The position numbers and the translations under genes are program-made. This document shows, piece by piece, positions 23,851-37,179 of a stretch of 64,000 nt of DNA. The first letter of the stretch is position 1, and each line of letters opens with the position of its first letter. Below the pieces are notes generated by a model, which saw nothing but the letters and a program-made list of their open reading frames with translations, was not told the DNA's origin and ran no database searches. Source of the stretch: Varanus komodoensis (taxonomy: Eukaryota > Chordata > Lepidosauria > Squamata > Varanidae); NCBI RefSeq assembly GCF_004798865.1, contig NW_025335589.1, forward strand, positions 15,056,132 to 15,120,131, given 5' to 3'.

Positions 23851-26180
23851 GCATTATCGCCAGGACACAAGTTAAGTGAGGTGCTCCAGGTGCGAGGTTG
23901 GGTGGGGGGCGGTTGTTTTTTCTGGGTGATGCCATGGAGCTATTTCTTTCCTTTAGAAGTTTTCCCTCGTCCCTTCGCCCTGTCTTTCCCCTTCTGAAGC
24001 AGCAGAAGAAAGACTGCGAGGATTTAACCAAGTTGCAAAGTACTACTCTTGGGGGTGAAAATAGCTCTGTTACTAGTTTCCGTGTGGTAAGCGCCTTCTT
24101 TCTCGCCTTCTTTTGTTTGGGTCTTCACTCATTCCTCAACAAGTGGCAGACTTCTAGCGGATACAACCCTTCCAACCATAGGAGGCATTTAATATGACTT
24201 GACCTGGGAGGTGGGGATGATTGCGTCCGATACGAGTAATGGAAACATTTGAGGATGTCAATAGTTCATCGAAGGGGATCCTCGCCTCTACCCGCCCCCC
24301 CCCCCCCCCCGCCCCGCACACACAGTCCTTGTGAGCTGCACTTTATGGAAGCCACAAATAGGCCAATTCTTTGAATGGTCTTCATTCATTCATTCTGTCC
24401 TCTTCTCTTTTCTTCCCCTCCCTGTGTCTCAGAACCTCTTTACACAAAGCTGAAAACCAATAGGTACCAAAATGTCTGAGCATGCGTCTTTCTCAGTGGA
24501 CTGCAGCCTAGTAGAAAGCGCTTATTCAGGGTTCTGTGCAACTTCTGTTCTCTCTCGCACTAACTTTTTAAACATTAAAGCATTACAGCAGAAAAGTAAG
24601 AAAGATGGCTACAATCCAACCTTTGTGTAATGCTTTGAAGCCCCATTGGTTTTTCCATAGAGAAAGCTGAACTTCTTTGAAATCAATGATAATATAAATA
24701 TAATATATATTTATATTTATATATTTATATAGAAAAATATAATATTTTTCTTTGACTGGGTCATATCCTCAAATATCTCTTTTTACTGTCAAATTTACAG
24801 TTAAAATAGATGTGGGAGGGATTTATGTGGGAATATATTTGTGATAAGTTAGAGTTGCCACTTTAGTTGTCTCCCAGTCAATAAAACATTTTTTTCTGGT
24901 TTGCTTTTCTTTGTGCTGGAAAACAAATGGACAATCCTGCATTTATTGAAAGCATGCCCAATTTTAGATTAACATTAGAAGCTGTATTTGCATTATTTCA
25001 CAATACTAAAGTCAGCGCTCTTAGTCTGACAGCTAGACTACTTCTGTGAAATAAGAATCTCCCTTAGGAAGTGTTCTGTCTTAAAATTACTGATGTGCAG
25101 TAAAGGAATAAAGCTACTAGTTATTTGTGCTGGCAACGGGATGGAGGCAAATTCACTTGGCAAAATGGTAATCAAGTCTACTTACACAGGCAAAACCTTC
25201 AGAATAGATAAGTCTGGTTTAAACTGATAAATATACCTTAAGTATTGTTAAAATGATGGATATGAATTAAAATGGTGGAAATGGGGCATGCTTCACTGGT
25301 TGCCTTACTCAGTAGTTGTACCAAAGTCTGAATATTAATTTTGGTATCCTTCATTAAGCAATGTAGAGGCACATAGTGAACAAGTGTTCTATTAAACTAA
25401 TCAGCTGTTGGTCAATGGGGATTTTGAGTTCCTATTTAATGTGTATGGAGCTTAAAGTTTCATTCTCATTCCAGCATGATGGTGACTTAAAAAAATCCAG
25501 CAAATTGTCATCATTGCATTGGGAAATGCATCTCCTCTTGCATGCTGTTGTTTAGTCTATTTATAAAATAGAATCCACTCAGTTGGAACTGGAGACTAGA
25601 ACTACCAAAGATTCCAGTACAAAGCTAAAATTGGAATGGTACTTTCTGAAATTGTCATGCTCCTATGACTTTATGTACAACAATATTTTAAATTAATCCA
25701 TTTCCAGAGAAGAAGCATCCCTTCTGACATGAAAAAATGTACTGCAGTTCTTCCTGTGCTGATGTTGTTGGATTTTTTTAAAGGCTGCAATCTCAAATAT
25801 GCTTACTAGGGAGAAGCTCCACTGAATACAGTAGGACTGACAGTAGTAAGCAAATAGATCTGCGCTGAGGTCTGTTTGAATTTAAAGAAGCATCCTTTCT
25901 AGAGCTAGAACAGTTACATGAAAAGGAATTACCTTAGCCTGGTGCAGGCTCTTCATAAATCTGCCCCCTGCAGATTTAAACACACATGGCCACCACCGTG
26001 TGTGACAAACGGAAGGCATGAATGAGGGAAATACATCAAAATAAATACAGTGCTGCAGAGTGCTCCAGTTAACAAGCTATAGTAAAAGTGTGTGAGGGAA
26101 GGAGGAAGCTGGGTGACCACCAATTCTGAGATTTTTTTCCCACTCCCTAACCTGATAAATGATTATGAACTTTATTTTTT
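23851..26180. other. No coding gene seen downstream of the CpG island
   Basis: Unique sequence after the CpG island. A (C)16 run is at 24,295-24,310 and an AT-rich TATA-type run at 24,690-24,745. A copy of the palindromic 'CTTACTTCTGAGTAG' family is near 25,790-25,870. No plausible exon. Confidence 0.5.
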
Positions 26181-26184
26181 ACTG

Positions 26185-26345
26185 CCAGGGTCAAACCTAC
26201 AGTTAGGCAGAGTGAAGGGACTTCCTCAGGCAACAGATGCTGGGGGTGTTCCATGTGGCTTGACCTGTGTCTCCTAAACTGGGCTGATTCCTTCAGGTGC
26301 TGGGGGATCCTGTCTCACCACAGGTTCAGCTGCTAGTCCAGTACA
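26185..26345 (+). repeat. Possible dispersed repeat, 'CCTCAGGCA' type
   Basis: TTAGGCAGAGTGAAGGGACT followed by TCCTCAGGCAACAGATGCTG resembles a repeat I have seen commonly in reptile intergenic DNA. Boundaries and class not known. Confidence 0.35.
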
Positions 26346-26453
26346 TGGAACTGGTTCAGGGGAAATGCCCTGTCTTTTACTTCCAGCAGCAACATGTCTT
26401 AGGCCAGCCTTGCTGACTGTGAAGGAAAATCTGCATCGCCTCTAAGGAAATCC

Positions 26454-26672
26454 TGAGAGCCAGTGTAACATAGTGGCCAGAGTGCTGGACTGGGGACTTG
26501 GGAGAGCTGGGTTCTAGACCCCACTCAGCCATGAAGCTCACGGGGTGACTTTGGGCCACTCAGTGTAATTGATCTTGTGAGGTTCTTGTGGGACTGAAAT
26601 AAGGAGGCAGAGGATTATGTAAACTTCCTTGGATTTCTTGCAGAAAAAAGATTGTGTATAAATATAAAAAAT
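26454..26672 (+). mobile_element. tRNA-derived SINE with L2-type tail (family 1)
   Basis: Head GAGAGCCAGTGTAACATAGT with GTGCTGGACTGGGGACTTGG, degenerate B box TGGGTTCTAGACCCC, body CTCAGCCATGAAGCTCACGG, and a decayed tail ending in GTGTATAAATATAAA. Confidence 0.85.
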
Positions 26673-28530
26673 GGGCATAATACCATCTCAATGCATGTTC
26701 TTGTTTGATGAGTGCACTTGTAAAGACAAGTCTGAATGAAAGTTTATACATGTAGTTGTTTGATCTAGACTGGTAGAAACATTTTTCTAATGTGTTCTCT
26801 TTTGGCATAAATGTTGGTCTACTTGTGACTACATAGTGGTATACTTTGACACTAAATTGCATTCCTTGTATGTTAATATTTCAAACCAAGTGCAGCTGTG
26901 CTGGGATACAATATTGTGTGCTTGTTTACAGATTTTCAATCTTACTGTTTAATTGTTGTGTTAAAGAGGCATCCAGGCACCATAGAGCCGTTTGCATCCT
27001 CCCTTTGAGGTCAGAAAGGGCACTCCATCCTCAGAATAAGTCAAATGTTTTTCCCTGTGCCCCTGCTCCCTTGCATCCAGCTGCACCACCTGCATCTCCA
27101 AGGTTCAAAACTCAGAGAGGTGGAAGGGGGTACAGTTCAGGGGGGATGGAAAGAGACTGGTGAAGCCAGGGTACAGTAAGAGTCATCCACCATCCTTCCT
27201 GCTCCCTCCAAAACACCTTCACCGTTTATCATCTACTGAAAATATAGAAGACTGGAGGATGGGGACACTCCTACCACTCCTTCCGTTCTGTTAGGTTCAG
27301 CCTTTCAGGGCACAGGAATTTCAGGGGCTTCCAGACAGTGTTGGTGTAAGCCAGGCCTGGGGCCTTAATTTCATCCTGATGCCAACTGGTACCGTCAGGA
27401 CTGGAGCTTGGGATCCAGATCCACAGCTTAACAGCTGGGTTGGTGAGGCAAATGACAACCCAGAGAGTGGCAGAAGCAAACATCATTTTATTCATGAAGT
27501 CATGATAGGGATATGTTTTGTGGGTAAAATGCAAAACTTAGCACACAAAATTCAGGTTTAGTAATATATATTACCTACAAAGTATTCTAGTGTGTCAGCA
27601 ATGCAGAAGCATTTGTAAAGCATGCAATGGTGACTAGGTGAGGGCAAATAAAGTTGAGTACTTCACAACTGAAGTATTATATATGGCCACCTTAAGAGCT
27701 TTTTTAACAGAAGGCATTTATCATGTGCTTGTCATTCCTGCTCACAGTTGTTTATGGGTTCGTTAGATGATATCACGATTATTCAGTTTCAGTGCTGTGT
27801 CTAAAGAGCACTTTTGTGGAGGGTTCTTTTTAAAAAGAGCAGGGAAAATGTATACTGTCCCACTGTTCCAGAAAGACAGCTAGGGGTTCTATAGCAGCAA
27901 AACAGAAAATGCTTGTAGCCCTTGGATTTTAAGTCTATGATGAAACCAAAAGTAGGTACAGAGAATTAGCAGCCTAATGTAGAAAAGCTCCAAAGAGTCC
28001 CTTCCCCCCTCATATACACCATACACTCAGTCTAAAATTATCTGGCTGTACCACTGTGGATGTTTTGTTTAAAAGTGCTTAACTCTCTCTCCTTGTATTA
28101 AACTTTTAATTAATATTTGAATCACATTTAAGCAATGCTGGCAATTCTTTCAAAAAATGAAAAGCACTCCCATAATCCAAAGAGTCTAGTGCATGTATCA
28201 GTAACCTGTTTCTAAGGTTCAGCCAATTTCTTTGCCCTTACAAACTCACTGGGAAAGTGATACGTCCATCGACATAGTTAGCGTGCCTGGCCCTCTTAGG
28301 AATGACACTGTAGCCCAATGCCGACTGATGAAAACAAATGGAAAAGGACTGAAATCAAGGAGGTAATGTCACAAAGGCACCACTCATTTGTACCCAGTTG
28401 CATTTTGAAATTCCTTCCTAGTCCTGCTGGCATAAATTGACTGTACTTTGTTATCCCCCTTTCAGGGGAAACGTACTATTATCAAGAAAGCACAGAGTAT
28501 CTGGGCAGGGTCTTTAGAGTAAAATTATTT
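26673..28530. other. No gene seen
   Basis: Unique sequence without a recognised repeat or exon. Confidence 0.5.
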
Positions 28531-28532
28531 AG

Positions 28533-28622
28533 GGTGCACTCCTATACATGCTTAGACAGAAAACATTTCAGCTGCTAGTATGACTGTCTGGGGCAAACTG
28601 GGAACTGTAGGATTTTTTGCTA
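28533..28622. repeat. Copy of the 'TTTAGACAGAAA' palindromic repeat
   Basis: GTGCACTCCTATACATGCTT then AGACAGAAAACATTTCAGCT and GGGAACTGTAGGATTTTTTG. Same family as 35,387. Confidence 0.55.
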
Positions 28623-29727
28623 ATGGACATACATAGGATCACATGCTATGGGAGTTCTGTTTCAAAGCAGATATACTGCAGTTTAGTTATGCAGCATGTT
28701 ATGATAGAAGCCCACAACATTTTTTGCATTTTACATGAAAGACAGCAAGAAAGAAAGTCAAAAAGACAGAAAGATGGCTATGTCAATATTCTGTTCTTAT
28801 TGTCTGTTCCAAATATATCTGGATTTAGGAATACAACATCTTTGGTTTATGACATCATTCAGTGCAACTGCCAGCTGATTGTGGTGTCTGTGTGTTAGAC
28901 CAAGTAGGGTTTTTTGTTTTTATTCTATCTGGGCATTGGCCAGCCACTGTGGCTTGTGGTCCCTTGTGGTAATTTGACAACAATTCAGATTCTTTCCAAT
29001 TGGACTGACTGAGCCATGATGTCACTTTCTACCTTCAAGACTTTAGCCTTTGAGGGTTTCTGTTCTGGATGTGACGTTTGACCCTGAGAAAGTAGAGACT
29101 GCCCTCACAGTCTATTCTGGCACATATCTGTTGAGTCAAGCACATTCCAGTGCTTAAAAGATCCAGTCACCAAACGACTTTTGTGGTCAGAGCTGGTTAA
29201 ATATGATTTTTTTAAAAAGAATATGCAACACATATATTAACAGAATACTATTTTTGTGTGTTAATTTTCTGCTTTATTGAGGCCACATGTATCCAATTTG
29301 ACTTTTTAACATAGAAATGTTTGGCTAGGCTGCTTGAAAAATATTTTTTTTCCATGCTTGGAAGGAAAGTGAATTTCATGTCACATGGTGACATGAGAAA
29401 TGAGTTCTACTGACCGTTTTTAGCCCAAATGGCAGGCTGATGGATTAGGGGAGGGGCTTATCTTGGTGCATAAAACACTATGCAGTTTTGACCCAATTTA
29501 TGCATGCAGTCAAAAGAAGCATCAAGGTAATAAAATAGACATGGACCTAAATGCATGTTGTATGTGAACACATGCAATGAACCTCTCAAGATGCTTATAA
29601 ATCTTTATTTAGAAACCCTGCATATAACATGTTGCTTTACATACATGAGCTGCATATGAATCTAGGGTTGTTGCCTCCCCTCTCCCATCAATATGGAAGC
29701 AAGGAGTTCAGAGATTTCTCTTTTAGA
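28623..29727. other. No gene seen
   Basis: Unique AT-rich sequence. Confidence 0.5.
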
Positions 29728-29891
29728 TTAACCATACCTTGGCATGTTGGATGAACTCTAAATTGTAATTAATCTTAACTATACTTGGTTGAGATAAGCT
29801 GGCTTCAGGCCATGAGTTATACAGATGTTTTGTTTGAACAAACTTTGGTAAAATTAACCACAATTGATTGAATGGTACAAGCCATGGTTAA
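29728..29891. repeat. MITE-like element with TTAACCAT inverted ends
   Basis: Begins TTAACCATACCTTGGCATG and ends ACAAGCCATGGTTAA. Inside, GTAATTAATCTTAAC and TAAAATTAACCACAATTG continue the imperfect palindrome. About 164 bp. Confidence 0.55.
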
Positions 29892-30599
29892 AGGCAGAAG
29901 TTTCTGAACCCTTTCCTACTGCTGTACTGAAGAAGGGAAACATGTCACATGTGATTCATTGTCTTCATTATGAGCTATGTTTTACAGCTGCATGAAGCTC
30001 AATGTGGAGCAATCTGCACAGGTCTGCTTAGGATAGCATTTAGGATAATGGATGTTCTAGTTCCCTCGTTTTCTCCATACAGGATTCCAGAGTCATGTTT
30101 ACCCTCATAGACCTTAAACTTTCTTAGGAAAGAAAAGCTTCTGAACAATGTTTTCTGAGCAGATTTGTGCATGAGTACAAAAAAGACAGTCTTCTTCCAC
30201 TGATCAGTTTTCCCCTCCTAAGCCCGTTTGTCATCTTAGATAAATCCCAAGCCTGCAGGAATTTTGCTTATTTCAATTTTTGTTGTGACATACAGTTTCC
30301 CCTTTTTCAAAATGCAAGAAGGAAGTGCCAGAATAGAATTTCTGACTCCTAATCCTTGTAGAAATCTCTCTGAAGGCAGCAAATGGGCCTTTGGACTGAT
30401 AGATCCTGGACCAGTTTTGTGTTGCAATAACCTACTTGTAAGGGACTTATTGTCTGACAAGCATCCAAAAACTCCTTGCAACATATTTTATTAAGCATTA
30501 AGTGCTGACTGCAACATTTGTCTTCAAAAACATAGAGCCATTTACAGACTAATTACTGTTTGCAGAGCTCCAGAAATTGTAGAAAACCCATGGAGATAA

Positions 30600-30815
30600 A
30601 TATGTGTCTATTCATTGCATTTGTAACTCACCTTTTCATCTCTTAAGAAACCCAATATGGCTTACATGGTCTATCTCTCTCCATTTTCAACCTGCAGCAA
30701 CAACCCTGTGAGGTAACTTAGGTTGAGAGGTAGGCTCAAAGTTGTCCAGTGAGCTTCATGGTCTAGAGCAGCTAAGCCTGGGTCTCCCAAGTTGTTTTTG
30801 CTCTACTATATTTCC
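30600..30815 (-). mobile_element. tRNA-derived SINE with L2-type tail (family 1)
   Basis: The + strand shows AACAACCCTGTGAGGTAACT, AGTTGTCCAGTGAGCTTCAT and TGGGTCTCCCAAG, the reverse complement of the family 1 body. The tail side at 30,600 is AT-rich and decayed. Confidence 0.8.
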
Positions 30816-33598
30816 AGGAGTTGGAGCAACACAATTGTAGGAAGTTGTAGGGAAAGAGGCTCATCTCTCAGTACAGGCTGCTCAGATAGATGTGAATCTT
30901 CCTGACTTGGGAGAAAGGTTTTGCAGGGTAGGAGGGAGAGCAGTTGCAACAAGAACTCCTTGACCCAGTCAGTTGGTTGTGGTAGAAATAAGCTGGCCAA
31001 GGTCTCAGGCATTCCCTCCATCTAGCCCTCAAGCAGCAAGAGCCACCCTGAGGGAAGAATTGGATGCTCTACTGAAAGGGAGGGACAGAGGAAAAGTTTG
31101 TTTGGGTTCAACTCTTTACATGGGCAGATATTATTCTCTCGACTTTAATAGAAGCCTATTTAGAACTCATGATGTTCTGTAACCAGTTAAGTTTTGATAA
31201 AAGTCCAAAGGATTTGTTATCAAATGGAAAAAAAGGATGGGACCTGCTCACAATATACATGACTATGGCAGTGGCCCCTGAAGTGTCAAGTTTCCTATAG
31301 GAATAATAGCATGAGAAGGTGCCACAGGAGTGTTCCTATTTTCCTTTTTCCTACCAAGGCTGAGCACAAGCAAATGGGCCACTTAGAAGTAGGAGAGCCC
31401 ATATATCTCTCTTGTAAAAGAGAAGGAACAACACAATTAGCTTTTGCTTGCAGAACACTTTAATGAGCTTTCATGAGTTTCAAGAAGCAAATTTAAGTTA
31501 AAGCATTATCTCTCATGGCTCTGCAGCTCATATTCTGGACTTCTCCTCTTGCTCATTGTCATCTTCTTGGTATAAGTACAGATTTTCCCCCTGAAGTACA
31601 CTCGCCCCTCCCTTTCATTGCATGGTGATGGAATATTGTATTACTAGATCAAGGCAAGTGAGAGGAATAGTACCAGAGGGAGAAAGTGGCGTTGTCTGGA
31701 ATTACGGGGTTGGAACACTCATCTGAGAGTTTGTTATGGTGAACATGGCTTTGCAGTACGGTAGACACAGTATGAGCCTCTTGTTAAACCTTCAGCTTTG
31801 CTAGTGATGAATATCCTTGGACATTTTGCAGTCCAATAATGGTTTTTTTCCAGAAGCTAGTTTGGTCTTTATAGGTGTCCAAAGGGACAGCAGGCAACCT
31901 ATAGCAGAACTGTAGATATCTATTCACTATAGTCTGTCTGTCAGCATTTTCAGCTGTGTCATGAGAAAATGAAGTAATTGCCTAGTCAAAACAGAATTAA
32001 ATTTGGCAGGAATTTTTATCCTGTCTCTACATATTACTTTCTCATTCAGTATTATAATATGTTGATTAAAGAACTGAAGATGTAAGGTGTTCTTCTTAAC
32101 TTCCTAGTAGATAATAACTACTAGTAATCTGCTGTCCTAGCTTGCTCTTACACTGGTCAGCACAAAAGTGTTGGAATCATTACAAAGTGCTGCTGAATGT
32201 CCAGATGGAAAAACTTAACCTAATTTAACTGGGGATTGAATTTTGTGATATTATCCATTCCAATGTCTCTTTTTTAAGTATATACTTCATGATGTATTTG
32301 AACTTTTGTCCTGAATTTGACTAATATATATCATTTTCTTTTAACTTGGATCAGGGAGAACATCCTTTTGAGTGTGGGAGGTGATATACCAAATAGTCTT
32401 CAAGACCAAGTTAGAGTTTTTGTTGAGACTCAGTATTCATAGGACAAGCACACAATTCAGCCTAACCTATTTTGGGCAGCTAGAGATAGCAACATTGGAA
32501 GACACAAATCAGCCGAAGAATGTATCAGATCTTTTGGGGCAAGTTGGGAGACGTGGCCTTCTGCCAAATGGATTGCTGTGGCAATTTGAGCACATGCTGT
32601 TTGCAACTAATGAGCCTGGCCAGCAGTTAACAGACCAAAAGTGTTTTCTTAATGGGCTGTATGAGGCCCCCATACCATGTATTAGTTACCACTAATACAG
32701 ACTTTCTACAAAGATTCCATTTTGGATCTGGATAAATAGTTTGTGCAAACAGTTATACTTTGCAAATGTTTCTATTGTTAATGATACTTTCTAAAGTACC
32801 AGGGGGCTCCATTTGTTTTTATTGTCCAAGAAGGATTCCATATCACTTTTGAATAGAGTTTGTTTGCTGGTGTGTATATTCTTTTTTGGGGAAGGTGAGA
32901 TGGTCACTGCATAGTTAATTGTAGTGATTGTGCAGGACTGTTTCTAAGCCGTAAACGTGTATGTCCTGTCCCTTCTAAATTCGTGCAAAGCATGTGAACA
33001 TTCTAGATTCTTCTATAAATAGCTGTTGTTTTTCTGTCAAACTTAGTGACTTTTTATTATTGAAAAACATGAAGTTCTGCCATTCAGAATGATGAGTCGA
33101 AGCCACTGTGGTTATTTATTGGATTTGTAGCACTTTCCAAGGTATAGTAACCACCTTCCAAAAGCAAGCATTACTGTATCCACCACTTGAGAAAGGGAGT
33201 TGGTGGGCCAGGAAGGAATCAGCATGGTGTAAGCACTCCATTGTGTTCTGCCCTCAGGATGGCTGTTGCAACAATGTTACAAACTGAAAATATTTGAAAA
33301 ATATTTAAAGAACCTTCATTGGTCAGGCTCGCTCATAATGCCAGACTGTGGGTAACAAATTGGTGGGGGTCAGTGGGAGCAAACAAGTGCACTGGTTTCA
33401 CTTCAGCCCTAGAAGAATCTGTCCCTCTAGTATTCACAGAGTTCCTGTTAAGCTTGGCCCAGTGTCAGAAAGCAAGACAAGTGGAAATCTGTCAACATCT
33501 GTGAAACAAAGGTTGCACAACTGGCAACCTTCTTGTAAGTCAGGTACGGAAGGATACTACTTGTGCAGTGATTGTGAAAGGCTCCATTTGCAGTGAGC
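30816..33598. other. No gene seen
   Basis: Unique intron-like DNA; short chance frames only. Confidence 0.5.
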
Positions 33599-33599
33599 C

Positions 33600-33850
33600 C
33601 CACATGACCAACCTTGGTATGGAATAGGGGCTTGGCCAGTGGCCACCCATTGTTTCCACATGACCATTACCAGCATCCCTCTTCCATGCTACATGTAGCA
33701 GCCATTTGAGCTGCTGTAGGTGGCATGAAAGAGGAACACTGCTTGCACAGTGTGGGGGGCTTAATTCCTAACAAGTGCATGTGAATTCTAGTGTCCTCGC
33801 TAGGAACTTAGTCTCAGGGTTTCTTCAAAGCAAAACAGAATCTGCGGAGC
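33600..33850. repeat. Unnamed repeat, copy 1
   Basis: AGAGGAACACTGCTTGCACA followed by GTGTGGGGGGCTTAATTCCT aligns with AGAGGGGCATTGCTTGCACA and CAGTGGGGCTTGATGCCTGG at 37.4 kb, and similarity continues for about 110 bp. No family recognised. Confidence 0.5.
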
Positions 33851-34904
33851 CAAGTCTAGAGAATCTGATGGATTTCTACTCTCAAATGGATCTCTCACAC
33901 ATCCCTATGGCATGCTTGAGGTTGTTTAGGAGTTAGTCCAGAAATTTGCTGTTGGCTTAACTTTAGGTTGCTTAACCCCTAAACAGTCCAGAATGCCCAG
34001 GTGCAGATGTCACACAAACAACTTGAAGAAGCAGCAGTCACAGGTTGTAAACTGAAAATGGAATTGAAAACTGTGTTGGTTGCCCAGCAATTTGTGACTT
34101 AAGTGACTCACAGTTGTCAGTTACATGCAAACTGGGCCATTGCTTCCTTTTAATCAGTCAACTTTCAGTAGCCAGAAATGTTATATGTGGTTTCTGGGAG
34201 GTGTTCATATCTGTGCGAGTAGAAAGGCTCACCCTTGAAATGACTGCTCATTTATCACTGACAACTAAAAGTCAGTATAAAGTCTTACCATCTTTCAGAA
34301 GTAGCTGTGGTTTATTAAGCTAGGAAGGAACACTGTGCCTAAGTACTCCTTCCTGTCCTTCAGCTCTGGAATCATGATTTCTTGGGACCAGAAGTTTTTG
34401 GTTGCTTCTGAAATGGGATCTGTATTAAAGTTGGGTAACTCAAATAAGTTTCAATCCCAGTTCTAGATTGTTATTAAGTTATCCAGCATTAAATCACAGT
34501 TCACAATTCAGATGCAGCTGGAAACTGATTGAACAAAACCACAGCTGAAGTGCTAACATGTGCATACAAGGAGAAGAAGTTAACAAAGCATTGTTCTTAA
34601 ATTCAGAAGTGTTGTATCTGCATTCACTCTAGCAGTGAATTAACTTTTACTTTTTGACACCAGGCAACCTCCATTCAGACATACTGACACTGCAATTCTG
34701 CCCTCTGTATGTGTATATAAAGCACTTTATATAGGAGAAGCCAGTCATGTGGTGTTGGTCAGAGGTCATTGACTGGGTGGAAAAGATTAATCCTGTTTTC
34801 CCTTGTCCTCCCTTGATTCATATACACTGTCTGCAGGAGTGAGAGATTTGCATGGAAAGCCTCTACAGTGCTGTCAGTATGTGCGCAGAGAGCCTCAGGC
34901 AATC
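33851..34904. other. No gene seen
   Basis: Unique sequence; nothing recognised. Confidence 0.5.
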
Positions 34905-34912
34905 TCCTCAGA

Positions 34913-35320
34913 CAGTGATGGCGAACCTTTTAGGGACCAAGTGCCCAAACTGCAGCCCAAACCCCACTTATTTATCACAAAGTGCCAACACTACAATCAA
35001 ACCTGAAAACTGAGGTTTTAGTTTAGAAAAAACACCTCACAGCCAGTCTAAGCAAATGTCTGTCTGTCTGACTGTGTATCTCCTTGGCAGCGCACTGACT
35101 GGCCATGCAAAAGCTCAGATGAGTTGCGGTTACTGAGTCGTGGCTCGTGACGTTATCGCCTGACACCACTACTCCTTTCCGAGCAAGCACATGGCCCCTA
35201 TGTGCGGTGTTATCCGATGTTTGGCTGCAGGGGTGATGCTGGGGCGACTTGGCTTGTGTGCCGACAGAGAGGGCTCTGCATGCCTGCTGTGGCACGTGTG
35301 CCATACGTTCGCCACCACTG
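34913..35320. mobile_element. hAT-type non-autonomous DNA transposon (MITE), 408 bp
   Basis: Terminal inverted repeats CAGTGATGGCGAAC and, reversed, CAGTGGTGGCGAAC (one mismatch in 14). It is flanked by an 8-bp target duplication TCCTCAGA (34,905-34,912) and TCCTAAGA (35,321-35,328), 7 of 8 matching. The C-A-G start and 8-bp duplication are diagnostic of the hAT superfamily. The interior has no transposase, so it was mobilised in trans. High preservation of ends suggests moderate age. Confidence 0.92.
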
Positions 35321-35386
35321 TCCTAAGAGAAGGTTGGCTATGGTTTGCAGAAATGATTATCTGTTGTAAGTGAGTAGTCATTTTAA

Positions 35387-35487
35387 AGTGCAATCCTATG
35401 CACCTTTAGTCAGAAAAAAAACCCCATTGTTGGCTGGGATGTGTTGGAATTTGTCCTGTCTAAACATGCATAGGATTTGTGTCCTTA
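35387..35487. repeat. Palindromic 'TTTAGACAGAAA' MITE, clear copy
   Basis: GTGCAATCCTATGCACCTTT and TCAGAAAA on the left face TGTCTAAACATGCATAGGAT on the right, an inverted repeat of about 28 bp with a few mismatches. Confidence 0.65.
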
Positions 35488-35489
35488 GT

Positions 35490-35728
35490 TTTCCATTTAT
35501 TTATTATATTAATATCTCACCTTTCTTCGTCCCAAGGAACTCTGGACAGCTTACATAATTCTCCTTCTCTCACAGTTCTCCTCTTATCCTCACAACAGCA
35601 AATCCTGTGAAGTAGGTTGGGCTGTGAGTCTGTAACTGGCCCAAAGTAGCCCAGTAAACTCCAAGGCTGAATGGGGACTAGAGTCCCAGTCCTGCCCTCT
35701 TAACCACTACACCAGACTGGCTGGCTGT
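35490..35728 (-). mobile_element. tRNA-derived SINE with L2-type tail (family 1)
   Basis: The + strand runs from TTTATTTATTATATTAATAT (tail) through AAGGAACTCTGGACAGCTTA to CTTAACCACTACACCAGACTGG (head). Nearly full length. Confidence 0.88.
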
Positions 35729-36735
35729 GTTTTCTCTAACTGTAAGATAGTCACGTACCTGAAGCTGAGAGATGGAGGGGCTGGATGCAAGTTGAAATAG
35801 ACTGATAAAGGGTTTATATGTGGTTTATGAGGATTAAGGTTAATTTAATATTAACTAATGAAAAAGAATAAACTAAGAGATTGTGTATAAAACAATGCAA
35901 AGCATGGGCTTGTAAATAAGTGGTACCAGTATAGTATTTGCTTTAATTTATTTGCCTAGGCTTTGTTTAAATATTCTTTCTGTTGACAACTTTTTCTTTT
36001 GGTGGCTCTTTGACAACAAATCCATGCCTTGAGCTGCTCTTACTTTATAGCATAATTCATTTGGACAAATACTGAGGGCAAGCTACATCCTATTTAAGTC
36101 CATGGCAGAGCTCCCATTGATTGTTACGGTTCTGGACTGCACACCCAAAATAACCATATAGCATACTCATAAGGAAAGGAATGGGGAGGAAAAAAGTTTT
36201 TAGAAGAGAACTTTATTTCTTCTAGGTCACTAAAGGGAGTAAAGTATATCTAAAATAGCTTAGGCTGGTTTCCTTAACAGGGTGAATTCCAGATGTGTTG
36301 TATCTGCTCTTTCCAGGTAGACAGGAACACCAGGGTGAGGAGGGCAGTGTTAGACTTTAAATACCACTGTCTGACTATACTGCAGCAAAAACATAATGTA
36401 CTAAATGAGTAATCTGGAAAGGAGCCACAATAATCATGAACCAAATATAACTCTTTGGAAAGATGTATCTTCTTGTGGGTAGATTTCAGTTCCTCATTAT
36501 TATTATATTTCAAATACGTTTCCAGAGACATAAATGCATAAAAACTAGTAATCATCCTAAAGATACAGCTAGAAATCTTAGAGTTTTTAAATCTTGCCAG
36601 TTCTTAATTTCTGTCTTATAAATCTGACAACATGTGCTCTCCTGTACTACCAGTGTTGAGGTGCTGGTGCCAATTTTGGGCTGCTCTAGTGCACATCCAT
36701 TCTGCAGAAGCTGCACTGGAAAGATCTGTGCACTG
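35729..36735. other. No gene seen
   Basis: Unique AT-rich DNA. Confidence 0.5.
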
Positions 36736-36737
36736 TA

Positions 36738-36822
36738 AAGTGCAAACCTAACGTGTCTACTTGGAAGTTAGCCTAAGTTCAGTAGGTCCTACTTCCTGGT
36801 AAGTGAGTGAAATATTGTAGTC
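36738..36822. repeat. Copy of the 'CTTACTTCTGAGTAG' palindromic repeat
   Basis: GTGTCTACTTGGAAGTTAGC and TCAGTAGGTCCTACTTCCTG then GTAAGTGAG match the family arms. Confidence 0.5.
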
Positions 36823-36927
36823 TTAAAAGCCCATTAATATCAGTGGGGGATATTTGAACTTGTGCTTAACTCTCCCTTTGAAAGAAAAAGAGCTCATTTT
36901 GCATTGTACCTAAGTCTGCTTAGGTAT

Positions 36928-36987
36928 GATGCAAATTATGAACACATGCATAAGTCTGATGCAAGTTAAGAACACATGCATAAATCT
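36928..36987 (+). repeat. Tandem duplication of a 30-bp unit
   Basis: GATGCAAATTATGAACACAT plus GCATAAGTCT is followed immediately by GATGCAAGTTAAGAACACAT plus GCATAAATCT, 27 of 30 identical. Confidence 0.9.
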
Positions 36988-37179
36988 CTCTCACTGAAAA
37001 CAATGGTACCCTAAAGGGTTTAATTTTGTTTGGATTAGAGTTGGGCTGAACCCTATCATCTCTGACCTTCTAGTGTCCACAGACTCCCACTTGGGCTCAA
37101 CCCTGTCCTACAAAGCTGAATGGAAGCCTGTGAATGCTTGTGGACCCTCAGTTGAGCAATCACAACCTTAGCTATGAGG

